Below, piece after piece: positions 25,275 to 33,614 of a stretch of DNA of 64,000 nt. Below the pieces are notes generated by a model. That model was given only the letters and a program-made list of their open reading frames with translations, did not search any database and was not told the origin of the DNA. The stretch is from NCBI GenBank assembly GCA_040905185.1, contig JBBDRZ010000001.1, positions 1 to 64,000 of the forward strand, written 5' to 3'. Both the position numbers and the translations under genes were made by a program. Source of the stretch: DASTEQ01 sp040905185. Lineage in GTDB: Bacteria > Chloroflexota > Limnocylindria > QHBO01. The stretch's first letter is position 1, and each line of letters opens with the position of its first letter.

Positions 25275-25969
25275 GAACCAACCGCGGGGCGTACGTCGCC
25301 ATCTTCGCCGTGGCCAGCCTCGCCGCGGCAGGGGTCTACTACCTGGCCCAGCCGCGCGCCGAGGTCGTCCGCGCGCGGCTGGACATTGCCGTCTTGTCGC
25401 CGATCACCAGCGACATGGTCGAGCTGGTGCTGGTCAGCCCCGGCGACCGCCCGGCCGACTCCGCGACCTCGATCGACGAGGTCATCGGCCAGTACGCGGC
25501 CATGCCCATCCTGGCCGGCCAGTTCGTCGACCGGCGTGCACTGGAGTCCACGCCCGGCGCGCAGGCCTTTGGCTTCGGCGCACCCCTCCCGCCCGGCTAC
25601 GTCGCCTTCGCGATCGCCGTCGAGCCAGGGCAGGCGCTGGGCGGCGCACTCACGCCCGGGGCGGTGGTCGACGTGATCGCGGTGCCGAACGCGCTCAAGA
25701 CGCTCGGCAACGCCGACCTCGGGTCGGCACCCGAGGCGACGGTGCTGGGCGAGGGTCTGATCGTCTTGGCGCTGCGCACCGTCGAGGGTCGGCCGTTCAT
25801 CGATCCCTCCGACCTGGCGCGGAGCGCCACCGCCCTGCCACCCAGGCTGGGCAGCGTGGTGGTCGCCGTGCCGGCCGACGCGCTGACACGTTTCGCCAGC
25901 GCGTCACTGACCTCCACCCTGTACCTGGCGCTGCACGCGGCTGGGGACGGGCAGCCAGCCTCGCCGTGA
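25271..25969 (+). CDS. cpaB: CpaB/RcpC-like pilus assembly protein (SAF domain)
   Basis: A 232-residue protein: N-terminal helix (about 8-25, AYVAIFAVASLAAAGVYYLA), then a SAF-like region (about 33-75) in which promotion of the second unit reads YAAMPILAGQFVDRRALE. A beta-rich RcpC domain follows (PPGYVAFAIAVEPGQALGGA ... LTPGAVVDVIAVPN ... VVAVPADALTRFASAS). These are the marks of CpaB/RcpC, the periplasmic Tad secretin partner. The ATG at 25271 is preferred because it matches the frame-corrected end of the upstream hydrolase. Confidence 0.83.
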   Translation: MRTNRGAYVAIFAVASLAAAGVYYLAQPRAEVVRARLDIAVLSPITSDMVELVLVSPGDRPADSATSIDEVIGQYAAMPILAGQFVDRRALESTPGAQAFGFGAPLPPGYVAFAIAVEPGQALGGALTPGAVVDVIAVPNALKTLGNADLGSAPEATVLGEGLIVLALRTVEGRPFIDPSDLARSATALPPRLGSVVVAVPADALTRFASASLTSTLYLALHAAGDGQPASP

Positions 25970-28173
25970 CGGCACTCCTTCGTCGCCAGACCCGGGCGCA
26001 CGCCGATGCGGCGGCCTGGACGAGCTGGCCAACCCTGGCCTGCGATGGCGAGGAGGTGCGAGCCGATGGCCAGCTGCTCGCCGGCTTCGGGCTCGCGCCG
26101 CTCAACCTGGAGCTGTTGGCCGAGGCCGAGCGCGAGGCCTCGCTGGGGGCCCTGGCCGCCCTGTACGACGCTATCCCCCGCCCCTTCCAACTGCTGTCGG
26201 TTCCTGCCGAACGCGACCCGAACGAGCACCTGGCGCACCTGCAGGCGGCCATCGCCGGCCGACGCGCCAAGACGGCCTTCGCCTCGTACGCGGCGCTGTA
26301 TCGCGAGCTGGCGGCTGCGCCGCGGCGACCGCTGCGCGCGACCTACCTCATCGTGGAGGCCACCTCCCACGCCGAGCTGCGGCGCATCGCCGAGCTCGTG
26401 CGCCGCGTCGGCGAAGAGCGCGGCGTGGAGCTGCGACAGCAATCGCTGGCACAGCTGACCGAGCTGTGGTCGTCGACCGCGCGTGTGGGAAGCGAGCATC
26501 GGCTGCGCGTCCACGCCGCCACCGGCGACGGACTCGTGGCGGCCCTCCATTTCGGTGGCCGCTGGCCGTCGCAGGTGCCAGCCGGCTGGCTGGCTGGGCT
26601 GCTGGCCAGCCCCGGGCTGGCCGCCCTCTCGATGCGCGTGCGGGCCCTGTCGCGCGCCGAGGCGATGAGCTTCATGACCGCACGCCTGCGGCAGGTGCGG
26701 GCCGGCGAACGGCTGGCCGCCGAGCGCGGCGAGGTGGAGGACCCGGAGCGCGAGCGGATCGGCGCCACCGCGGTCTCGGCACGGCGCGCGACGCAGGCCG
26801 GCCAGGGTCGGGTCTACTTCGCTGACACGATCCTGTTGCTCGCGGCACCCGACTCCACCACCCTCCACGAGCAGATCGAGGCGATCCGCCTCGAAGGCCG
26901 CAGCCAGCAGCTGGAGGTCGAGCTGGCCAGCTTCCGGGTCGGCCAGGCCTGGCACAGCGCGCTGCCGGGCGCCCATCGCCGCCCGCTGGCCGAGCGCAAC
27001 CTGGACACGCCCAGCCTGGCCGCCAGCCTGCTGCACACCAGCTCCGACCTGTACGAGGCGTCGGGGCACCTGTACGGCCGCCAGCGCAGCTCAGGGGCGC
27101 CGATCGTGCTCGACCGCTTCGCGCGGCCCAGCCACAACGCGATCGTGCTCGGCCAGACCGGCACCGGCAAGACGATGTTCTCCGGGGCCGAGATGAGCCG
27201 CTGCTTCCTGCGCGGCATCCGCGTCCTGGGGGTCGACCCCCTCGGCGACTACCGGCGCCTGGCCGACCAGCTGGGCGGCACGTACCTGGAGCTCGGCGCT
27301 CCCGGCGTCGGGCTCAACCCGTTCGCGCTGGTGGGCGCCAGCGATCCCGGCGCCTTCAGCGCCAAGCTGGCCATGCTGTCGCGCCTGGTGGCCGCCATGG
27401 TCGGCGGCCTCAGCCGCGACGAGCGTCCCGCCCTGGACCGCGCCCTGCGCGCCAGCTACGAGATGGCGCGCATCGGTCCCGACCCCGCGACCTTCGACCG
27501 CCAAGCGCCCCGGCTGGCTGACCTGGTCGCGCGCCTCGGCGAGCAGGCCGGCGGAGCTTCGCTGGCGCATCGCCTCGAGCGCTGGGCCAGCGGCTCGCTG
27601 GCCGATGTGCTCGGGCCCGAGGCCGACGTGCCACTCGATCGGCGGCTGCTGATCATCGGGCTGTCCTCGATCGGCGACCCTGAGGTGCGAGCCGTCGCTC
27701 AGTTCGCGGCGCTGTCGGTCCTGTGGGACGCGGTCCGCCGCGACCTGGCGCCCAAGCTCGTGGTCGTGGACGAGGCCTGGAAGGTCATGCGCCAGCCGTC
27801 GGGCGCCGACTTCATCGAGGAGCTGGCGCGCTCGGCGCGCCACTACCACGCCGGGCTGCACCTGGCCACCCAGGACATCGTCGAGTTCCTGCGCTCCGAG
27901 TACGGCGAGTCGATCGTCAAGCAGTGCGACCTCCGCGTGCTGCTGGGCCAGATGCCGGAGGCCGCCGATGCGCTGACCCGCTACTTCGATCTGACTCCCG
28001 CCGAGCGCCGCGCCCTGCTCCACGCCCGGCCCGGCGAGGGCCTCCTGTTCGTCGGTCGTTCGCACGCCGCCTTCGAGGCGACGGTCAGCCACCGCGAGTA
28101 CGCGATGCTCACCACGCGCCCAGCCGACCTCACGTCACCCAGTAGGACGGTTCCCACCTCGCCTAGTCCGTGA
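25966..28173 (+). CDS. VirB4-like T4SS ATPase
   Basis: A 735-residue VirB4/TrbE/TraC-family ATPase. The N-domain (about 1-380) carries typical FYPL-free helical segments ending LLHTSSDLYEASGHLYGRQR. The C-domain has Walker A VLGQTGTGKTMFSGAEMSR (about 395-413), Walker B PKLVVVDEAWKVMRQPSGA (about 594-612) and LHLATQDIVEFLRSEYG. VirB4 is the universal energiser of T4SS and defines this operon as type IV secretion. It starts at GTG (GTGA overlap) and is coupled to the lytic enzyme gene. A partner PrgI/VirB3 is the N-part of the fusion at 17098. Confidence 0.92.
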   Translation: MTALLRRQTRAHADAAAWTSWPTLACDGEEVRADGQLLAGFGLAPLNLELLAEAEREASLGALAALYDAIPRPFQLLSVPAERDPNEHLAHLQAAIAGRRAKTAFASYAALYRELAAAPRRPLRATYLIVEATSHAELRRIAELVRRVGEERGVELRQQSLAQLTELWSSTARVGSEHRLRVHAATGDGLVAALHFGGRWPSQVPAGWLAGLLASPGLAALSMRVRALSRAEAMSFMTARLRQVRAGERLAAERGEVEDPERERIGATAVSARRATQAGQGRVYFADTILLLAAPDSTTLHEQIEAIRLEGRSQQLEVELASFRVGQAWHSALPGAHRRPLAERNLDTPSLAASLLHTSSDLYEASGHLYGRQRSSGAPIVLDRFARPSHNAIVLGQTGTGKTMFSGAEMSRCFLRGIRVLGVDPLGDYRRLADQLGGTYLELGAPGVGLNPFALVGASDPGAFSAKLAMLSRLVAAMVGGLSRDERPALDRALRASYEMARIGPDPATFDRQAPRLADLVARLGEQAGGASLAHRLERWASGSLADVLGPEADVPLDRRLLIIGLSSIGDPEVRAVAQFAALSVLWDAVRRDLAPKLVVVDEAWKVMRQPSGADFIEELARSARHYHAGLHLATQDIVEFLRSEYGESIVKQCDLRVLLGQMPEAADALTRYFDLTPAERRALLHARPGEGLLFVGRSHAAFEATVSHREYAMLTTRPADLTSPSRTVPTSPSP

Positions 28174-29129
28174 GGCGCGGCGCGGGCTGCGGCTGCCTGG
28201 GCTGCGGCGCCCTGCTGTTCGTCGCCTTCGCCATCCTGACCGGCTCGCTCGGCGTCCTGGCCGGCGATTGGGGTGGCCTGGCGCGGCCGAGCCTGCCGGA
28301 GCCGGCTGCGGCGGTGGCGGACATCCCCTCCGCCTACCTGACGCTCTACCAGGACGCCGGACGGCAGTTCGGCCTCGACTGGCCGGTGCTGGCCGCCGTC
28401 GGGCGCGTCGCGAGCGACCATGGCCGTAGCGCGGCCGACTGCGCGCCGAACGAGGCTGGCGCGCTCGGGCCCATGCAGTTCCTGCCCGTCACCTTCGCCC
28501 AGGCCGCGAACTGGGCGGCCTTGCACGACGCCGACATCTGCGCGCCGGCGGATGCCATCCCGGCGGCTGCCGCCTACCTGCACCGCTGGGGCGCGCCCGA
28601 CGACTGGCGCCGCGCGCTGTCCGCCTACCACCCCTCCGCCGCCGACGTCGATCTGGTCCTGGCCTGGGCCCAGCGCTATGGGTACGCGGCGACGCCGGTC
28701 TGGCCGCTCGACGGTCCGATCACGCAGCGCTTCGGCCCAACCGACTTCGAGCTGGAACCGGCGCTGTGGTACCGCGGCCAGTGGTACGCGCACTTCCACA
28801 CCGGGCTCGACATCGCCGCGCCCGCAGGCACGCCGATCCGCGCCATCGCCGCCGGGGTGGTGACCTTCGCCGGCGAGATGGCCGACGGTGCCGTCGTGGT
28901 CGAGATCGAGCACGGCCCCGGCGTCACGTCGGCATATGCCCACCTGCAGCCCAACCCGCCGCTGGCGGTCGGCGATTGGGTGCTGGCCGGTCAGGTCGTC
29001 GGCTTCGTGGGCCTGACCGGCGTGACCACCGGCGCCCACCTGCACCTGGCCATCGCCGCCAGCGGCGAGCCGATCGATCCGCTGTCCGTGCTGCCACCCC
29101 GGAGCGAGGAGGTTGGCGGTGGCGGTTGA
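28170..29129 (+). CDS. Lytic transglycosylase-like plus M23 peptidase (VirB1-like)
   Basis: A 319-residue exported protein: N-terminal helix (about 10-33), a lysozyme-like domain (about 55-170) and an M23/LytM domain (about 180-310). The M23 part has intact metal ligands, HTGLDIAAPAGTPI and AHL ... HLHLAI. In the lysozyme part the fold motif GALGPMQFLPVTFAQAANWA is clear, but the catalytic Glu position reads VGRVASDHGRS, with Ala81 where Glu is expected (V-E-S-x-H-G-R). The first domain may only bind glycan. VirB1-like enzymes open the wall for T4SS. GTG start in a GTGA overlap. Confidence 0.88.
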   Translation: MRRGAGCGCLGCGALLFVAFAILTGSLGVLAGDWGGLARPSLPEPAAAVADIPSAYLTLYQDAGRQFGLDWPVLAAVGRVASDHGRSAADCAPNEAGALGPMQFLPVTFAQAANWAALHDADICAPADAIPAAAAYLHRWGAPDDWRRALSAYHPSAADVDLVLAWAQRYGYAATPVWPLDGPITQRFGPTDFELEPALWYRGQWYAHFHTGLDIAAPAGTPIRAIAAGVVTFAGEMADGAVVVEIEHGPGVTSAYAHLQPNPPLAVGDWVLAGQVVGFVGLTGVTTGAHLHLAIAASGEPIDPLSVLPPRSEEVGGGG

Positions 29130-31476
29130 GTTTCCCTTTCCGTTCGAGCTGCTCCTGATCGGCCCGGCGCTGTTCGGCGCCGCGCTGCTGGCTGTCCGCT
29201 TCGTGCCGCGCATCGTGACCGGACGTCGACAGACCGCCTACGAGCGGGTCATCGCCTCCGAACTGGTGCGGCTCGAGATCGCGGTGCCGACCAACCGTCG
29301 GACAGAGCCGCAGGCGGCAGTCGAATTGATGCGCGTCCTGCACCCGCGCCAGCGCCGCGCGGTCGATGGCTGGCGGGTCGGCTGGCCGCCGTTCGAGCTC
29401 CGGGCGCTGTGGCGCGCGGGCGAGATGGTCTGGCAGGTCGAGGTGCCGCGCCAGGTCGCCCATCACCTACAGGCCGCCCTGCGTGCGCTGTATCAGGGCA
29501 GCGAGGTCGAGGTTGTCGCGCGCCGCGACCAGCCGCCCGTCGCGAGCGCGGCGGGCCGCCTCGTGGCTGCCGCCCGTTGGCCGCTGGGCGATCCTGCCGA
29601 GCCCGGCCACGCCCTGCTGCAGCTGGCCAGCCTGCTCGACGCTGACGCGGCCGACGGCTGCGAGGTGCGCCTGCGGCTGCTGGGCAGACCCGTTCCCCCC
29701 GAGCGCTGGCAGCGCACCTTGTACCCCGAGGATCAGGGTGGCCGCTCGTTCGGCAGCATCGTCGCCGAGGCCGTCGTGGACACCCTCGTCAACCGGCCGA
29801 GCAGCTTCGGCAGCCAGGCGCCGATCGTCCTGTCCGCGGCCGAGCGCGAGGCGCAGACGCGCCAGCGCGCGGCTCAGGTCGGCTTCGAGGTCGGCCTGCT
29901 GCTCGAGGTGGCGGGCACCGACCTGGCGAGCGCCCAAGCACTCCTCTGGCGCCTCATCGGCTTCGCCAACGCGATCGGGGACGGCCGACAGGCCATCGCC
30001 TGGGCGATCCGGCGGGGTGCGGTGCCTGCGCCGCCCCGACTCAGCCTCGGCGATTGGGAGCTGGCGAAGCTGTGGCAGCTGCCGGACGCGAGGTTCGACG
30101 AGGCCAGCCTGCCGCGACAGCGGCCGATGGCCGCGCCGCCCCCGGCCCAGGTCCTCAACCACGGGAGCGCCATCACCATCGGCGACACGCGCCAGGGGGC
30201 CTTGCGCCTGCCGGTCGCCCAGCTGGCCCGTCACCTGGCCATCTTCGGCGCGACCGGATCGGGCAAGAGCACGCTGCTGCTCAACCTGGCGCTGGGCGTC
30301 CTGGACACACCCATCGGCGCCACCGTCATCGACCCGCACGGCGACCTGTCGGCCGACATCCTGAGCCGGATCCCCGCGCGCCATGCCAACCGCGTGCACG
30401 TCCTGCGGCTGGCCGACCAGGCCCGCCCGCGCGCCTTCAACTTCCTGGAGCGCCGCGATCCCGACGAGGCGCAGCTGGTCACCAGCGAATTCGTGGCGCT
30501 GTTCGAGGACCTGTGGCCGCGCTTCTGCGGACCCAAGATGCAGCACTACCTGCGCAACGCGCTGCTGACCCTGCTCTCGCATCGCGAGCCGCAGACCGTG
30601 CTCGAGCTGGTGCGGCTGCTGACCGACGACGACTTCCGGCGGCAGTACTCGGACCAGGTGCGCGACCCGATGTTGGCCAACTTCTGGAGGACCGAGTGGC
30701 CGTCGCCCGCCGCGCGGGAGCGCGACAGCTCGATCAAGGCGGTGCTCAACAAGCTGGGCGCCTTCGTGGCCTATCACTCGATCCGGCACGTCGTGGGGCA
30801 GGGCGCCAGCACGCTGCGCCCACGCCGCATCATGGATGTTGGCGACCTGCTGCTGGTCGACCTGTCGGGCGTCGGCGGCGACAACGCCTCCCTGTTCGGC
30901 GCGATGCTCATCAGCCGCTACTACATCGACGCCGTCGGTCGCCAGGGCACGCCGCTCGGGGAGCGCCGCGGGCACCTGCTGATCATCGACGAGGCGCAGC
31001 GCTTCGGCACGCGGGCGGTCGACAAGATCAGCGTCGAAGGGCGCAAATTTGGGCTGGCGCTGGCGCTGGCCACGCAGTCGTTCGGCGCTCTCAACGAGCA
31101 CCTGCGCAACACGCTGCTGACGAATGCCGCCACCCTGGCGCTGCTCTCGCCGGGCGCCGACGACGTGCGCGGCCTGGCCAGGCTCTTCGCGCCGCTGCGC
31201 GAGGAGGACCTGCTCGGCCTGCCACGCCACGAGCTGGTGCTGCGCATGCCAAGCCCCGACGGCCGACCGGCGGTCTACGGCGGACGGGTCCGCCTGCCGC
31301 AGGCCGGCGATCCGCAGCAGGGCGCGGCGCTGAGCGCCGCCAGTGACGCCCGGGACGCCCGACCGCTCGATGACGTGCGCGCCGAGATCCTGCGCCGAAC
31401 GGGTCCGGCCAAGCGCCAGGACCGGCAGCCGCCAGCCGCCGATCGCGATGCGCCACAGCCGGGCGACGCTGAGTGA
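29119..31476 (+). CDS. VirD4/TraG-like coupling ATPase (HerA/DUF87-type)
   Basis: About 785 residues from GTG 29119, which has GAGGAGG six bases before it (a TTG at 29113 is the alternative). An N-terminal helix (about 6-26) anchors it. Walker A LAIFGATGSGKSTLLLNLAL is at about 375-394, and VIDPHGDLSADILSR follows. Walker B HLLIIDEAQRFGTRAVD and sensor ALATQSFGALNEHLRN come later. These match conjugative coupling or DNA-translocase ATPases. The C-terminal 60 residues are disordered. It should bring DNA or protein substrates to the VirB4 machine. Overlaps the end of the lytic gene. Confidence 0.85.
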   Translation: MAVEFPFPFELLLIGPALFGAALLAVRFVPRIVTGRRQTAYERVIASELVRLEIAVPTNRRTEPQAAVELMRVLHPRQRRAVDGWRVGWPPFELRALWRAGEMVWQVEVPRQVAHHLQAALRALYQGSEVEVVARRDQPPVASAAGRLVAAARWPLGDPAEPGHALLQLASLLDADAADGCEVRLRLLGRPVPPERWQRTLYPEDQGGRSFGSIVAEAVVDTLVNRPSSFGSQAPIVLSAAEREAQTRQRAAQVGFEVGLLLEVAGTDLASAQALLWRLIGFANAIGDGRQAIAWAIRRGAVPAPPRLSLGDWELAKLWQLPDARFDEASLPRQRPMAAPPPAQVLNHGSAITIGDTRQGALRLPVAQLARHLAIFGATGSGKSTLLLNLALGVLDTPIGATVIDPHGDLSADILSRIPARHANRVHVLRLADQARPRAFNFLERRDPDEAQLVTSEFVALFEDLWPRFCGPKMQHYLRNALLTLLSHREPQTVLELVRLLTDDDFRRQYSDQVRDPMLANFWRTEWPSPAARERDSSIKAVLNKLGAFVAYHSIRHVVGQGASTLRPRRIMDVGDLLLVDLSGVGGDNASLFGAMLISRYYIDAVGRQGTPLGERRGHLLIIDEAQRFGTRAVDKISVEGRKFGLALALATQSFGALNEHLRNTLLTNAATLALLSPGADDVRGLARLFAPLREEDLLGLPRHELVLRMPSPDGRPAVYGGRVRLPQAGDPQQGAALSAASDARDARPLDDVRAEILRRTGPAKRQDRQPPAADRDAPQPGDAE

Positions 31477-31600
31477 TGGGAGACGTCGGCTGGTGCGTCG
31501 GACCGTTCGGATTGCCGTTCGGATTGCCGTACGTTCCAGCGAGGATCCGACGAACGGCCGGCGTGCTCAGATCCGGGCCTCGGCAGGCGGGAGGTGAGCC

Positions 31601-32479
31601 ATGAGCATGCGCTTCCGCGCGCACCCGCATGCGTCGCTGCCAGATCCTCGGCTACTCCGAGTCCGCGACCGTGCCATCCTGCGCATCGTCAACCGCAGCA
31701 AGGCCGCCACCTCCCGCCACCTGACCGAGCTGCTCCGCGCCCACCCCCGCAAAGTGCAGGAACGCGCGCTGCTGCTCTGGCGAGCAGGCTACCTCGAGCG
31801 CACCACCCTGCCGCCAGCGCATCGCGGCGGAAGCCCGCTGGCATACCGCCTCAGCACCGCCGCCCGCCTGCGCCTCGGATACCGCGACCGGCGCACGGCG
31901 GGCACCAACGAACTGCAGCACCGCCTCGATACCACCGCGGCCGTCAGCGCTCTGGCACGTCCCTACCAGGCCAGCCTCTACCCGATGCAGGCCTGGCTCA
32001 CCGAGTCGATGGCCCGCCGCGAGCTGAGCCATGGCGTGGAGCCCGACAGCGTCGTCGTCCTGGAACACCCCGCTGGCTCGGCGGTCCTGTGCCTGGAGGT
32101 CGACGAAGGAACGCAGCACCTGCCCACCATCCGGCACAAGCTGCTCGCCTACCGAGAGGCGTTGAGCCAGCGGCTGGGCTGGCAGGTGCTGTTCGTGGCG
32201 CCCTCGGAGGCTCGCGTCGCATGGCTGCGGCGACAGGCGCGGGCGATGGCCGAGCTGCGCGGCTGGGAGCCCGGCTGGGCGGTCGAACTCGCCGACCTCC
32301 TACGCCTCGGCTTGGCAGCCCCCGTTCATCCGCTCCTCGGTGTCGATGACCCGCAATCGGTGGCCAGTCTGCTGACCGATCCAGCGTCGAGAGCCTGTCC
32401 GACTCCGGTGGGCAGCCCGCACTGGCTTCAACTCCTCGGGACAGGAGGCGGCGAGGATTTCGGCGCCGCACTGCGGTAG
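31601..32479 (+). CDS. Replication-relaxation family protein
   Basis: A 292-residue member of the replication-relaxation family (PF13814). The winged-helix N-terminus reads RLLRVRDRAILRIVNRSKAA, then TSRHLTELLRAHPRKVQERA and LLWRAGYLERTTLPPAHRGG. The core has ELQHRLDTTAAVSALARPYQ and LEVDEGTQHLPTIRHKLLAY, a nuclease-like E-x-D...K arrangement. These proteins occur on plasmids and integrative elements and are linked to DNA relaxation or replication. It may replace the missing classical relaxase. GGAGGTGA precedes the ATG. The 125 bases upstream hold a short tandem repeat of CGTTCGGATTGC. Confidence 0.8.
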   Translation: MSMRFRAHPHASLPDPRLLRVRDRAILRIVNRSKAATSRHLTELLRAHPRKVQERALLLWRAGYLERTTLPPAHRGGSPLAYRLSTAARLRLGYRDRRTAGTNELQHRLDTTAAVSALARPYQASLYPMQAWLTESMARRELSHGVEPDSVVVLEHPAGSAVLCLEVDEGTQHLPTIRHKLLAYREALSQRLGWQVLFVAPSEARVAWLRRQARAMAELRGWEPGWAVELADLLRLGLAAPVHPLLGVDDPQSVASLLTDPASRACPTPVGSPHWLQLLGTGGGEDFGAALR

Positions 32480-32486
32480 GATCACT

Positions 32487-32507
32487 GTGGCACCGGGCAG
32501 GTGCCAC
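32487..32507 (+). terminator. GTGGCACC/GGTGCCAC hairpin after the replication-relaxation gene
   Basis: A perfect 8-base inverted repeat with a 5-base loop, eight bases after the stop codon. No U-run follows, so it is a weak terminator or a stabilising stem. Its last base touches the riboswitch-like fold that starts at 32507. Confidence 0.45.
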
Positions 32508-32603
32508 CTATCTAGAGCGGCCCGAGAGCCCTGGCTCGATGACGGCCCGGCAACCGACCCGACGACCTCACGCGGGAACGGTGCCCCTGCCAGGACCGAT
32601 AGG
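32507..32603 (+). promoter_or_regulatory. S-box (SAM-I-like) riboswitch candidate
   Basis: The RNA matches the SAM-I/S-box plan. P1 is CCTATC (32507-32512) with GATAGG (32598-32603). It is followed by AGAGCGGCC, then GATGAC (32539-32544) and the hallmark CGGCAACC (32549-32556). P3 is CCCG (32558-32561) with CGGG, followed by the conserved GGTGC (32580-32584) and a small CCT/AGG P4. The P2b strands differ from consensus but appear to covary (AGC/GCT). The Shine-Dalgarno AGGAG (32601-32605) overlaps the 3' strand of P1, so ligand binding would hide it and stop translation of the 84-residue gene at 32614. I could not run a covariance search. Confidence 0.6.
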
Positions 32604-32613
32604 AGATCGAGGG

Positions 32614-32868
32614 ATGTCCACCCCGCGCGTCATCCACCATCCGTCGCCGGCTGAGCTTGAGATGGCAAGGGCCGCAAGCCATCGCCGACGGCATGCCTGT
32701 GGCTGCTTTGTTCAGGTATGTCGCAACCCGTTCTACTCCGGCCTCGTTGCCCATTGGGAGTCCTACCATCCCGAGGAGCTCGCGATGCTCGCGCACGCCC
32801 AGGCCGACTGGCTCGAGATGCTTGTGGAGCCGGCGCGGCGACAGTCGAGCTGGCCCTACAGCGGCTAA
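32614..32868 (+). CDS. Small protein under a probable S-box riboswitch, 84 residues
   Basis: ATG 32614 follows AGGAG at 32601-32605. The 84-residue product begins MSTPRVIHHPSPAELEMARA and has a basic patch with two cysteines (RRRHACGCFVQVC), then NPFYSGLVAHWESYHPEELA. No domain is recognised and there is no membrane helix. The leader suggests a link to SAM or methionine, for example an accessory of a methylase or a Met-related regulator; that is speculation. It may instead be read through from the secretion operon. Confidence 0.6.
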   Translation: MSTPRVIHHPSPAELEMARAASHRRRHACGCFVQVCRNPFYSGLVAHWESYHPEELAMLAHAQADWLEMLVEPARRQSSWPYSG

Positions 32869-32950
32869 CTGAGGCGACCCGCGAAGAGGACGCGCGGGTT
32901 GCCGAGGCTCGCTCTGTTCCAAGGCGAGGTGATCAACTGTCCACATGACC

Positions 32951-32993
32951 GTACACCAAAGTTATTGACTTCTGCGGCAGCGGAAGTAGAGTC
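32951..32993 (+). promoter_or_regulatory. Promoter/operator of the ubiquitin-like operon
   Basis: TTGACT (32965-32970) and TAGAGT (32987-32992) with a 16-base spacer. The upstream 19-mer GTACACCAAAGTTATTGAC (32951-32969) differs by one base from the one at 14647-14665. The two largest operons of the island are thus probably controlled by the same regulator, for which the Phd-like proteins are candidates. Confidence 0.62.
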
Positions 32994-32999
32994 AGAACC

Positions 33000-33048
33000 G
33001 GCGGCTGTCGCCGATCAAGGTAGGGAACCGTCGACGACGACAGCCGCC
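33000..33048 (+). repeat. Perfect 11-base inverted repeat at the transcript start
   Basis: GGCGGCTGTCG (33000-33010) and CGACAGCCGCC (33038-33048) would pair around a 27-base loop. It begins about eight bases after the -10 box, so the transcript would start with this stem-loop. Possible roles are RNA protection or protein binding. Confidence 0.55.
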
Positions 33049-33568
33049 GCCAGCGCCTCAGATCGAGGCTGGCGGAGTCTCCCGGCACGGACCCCCGCGG
33101 CTCAACCGCCGCGATCCCATCAGTGACGGCGTCGGGGCCTAACCACAGGTCCCGGAGACGATAGCTCACCTTAACAACCGCATACACGCTGCCATTCGCG
33201 CTTCGCCTCGAACGCGCGATCCGCACGCACAACCACGGCGCCTCCGCCCACGCGGGGCGGGCTCGGTCGACCGATCGACATGTCTGTGAGGAACACTCCT
33301 CGGATATCTCGCTTCGGCTCGACTGCGCACGCTCTCGATGAGGGTGGGTGCGTCGGGCCGTCTCGGACATTCGGGATGTTTCAGCGCAGGTGCGATCGAC
33401 GACAGCGGGCTCGCTCTGACCTTCGGCGGCGGAAGTCTCCGCGCCAGGAAAGGAGGGATGCCCTCAGCTGTCTCGATCGAGCCGGCGGTGAGCGCCCGCC
33501 GGTTGGTCGTTCGTCAAAGGACGCGCTCCGGACCGGGGTTCGGCCGCATCGCGTGCGGCATCGACGAA

Positions 33569-33614
33569 CGAGGTGATCTGTGCGAACGCACCTCGGGCCT
33601 GCCCGGTCCTTTTT
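33569..33614 (+). terminator. Terminator or attenuator before the ubiquitin-like gene
   Basis: CGAGGTG (33569-33575) pairs with CACCTCG (33589-33595), and a short GC-rich hairpin and TTTTT (33610-33614) follow, then a second T5 a few bases on. It lies 38 bases before the Ubl start. It could end an upstream RNA or act as an attenuator. Confidence 0.45.

Noticed and set aside
24347..25969. Hydrolase-CpaB fusion protein
   Set aside because: The natural hydrolase C-terminus is found one frame over and ends in an ATGA overlap with cpaB, so a frameshift explains the fusion better.
31500..31530. Tandem CGTTCGGATTGC repeat as a possible origin iteron
   Set aside because: Only two copies are present, too few for an iteron array.
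32933..33370. 145-residue minus-strand frame in the leader region
   Set aside because: No start signal, no homology, biased composition; it also runs through the inverted repeat and the promoter.
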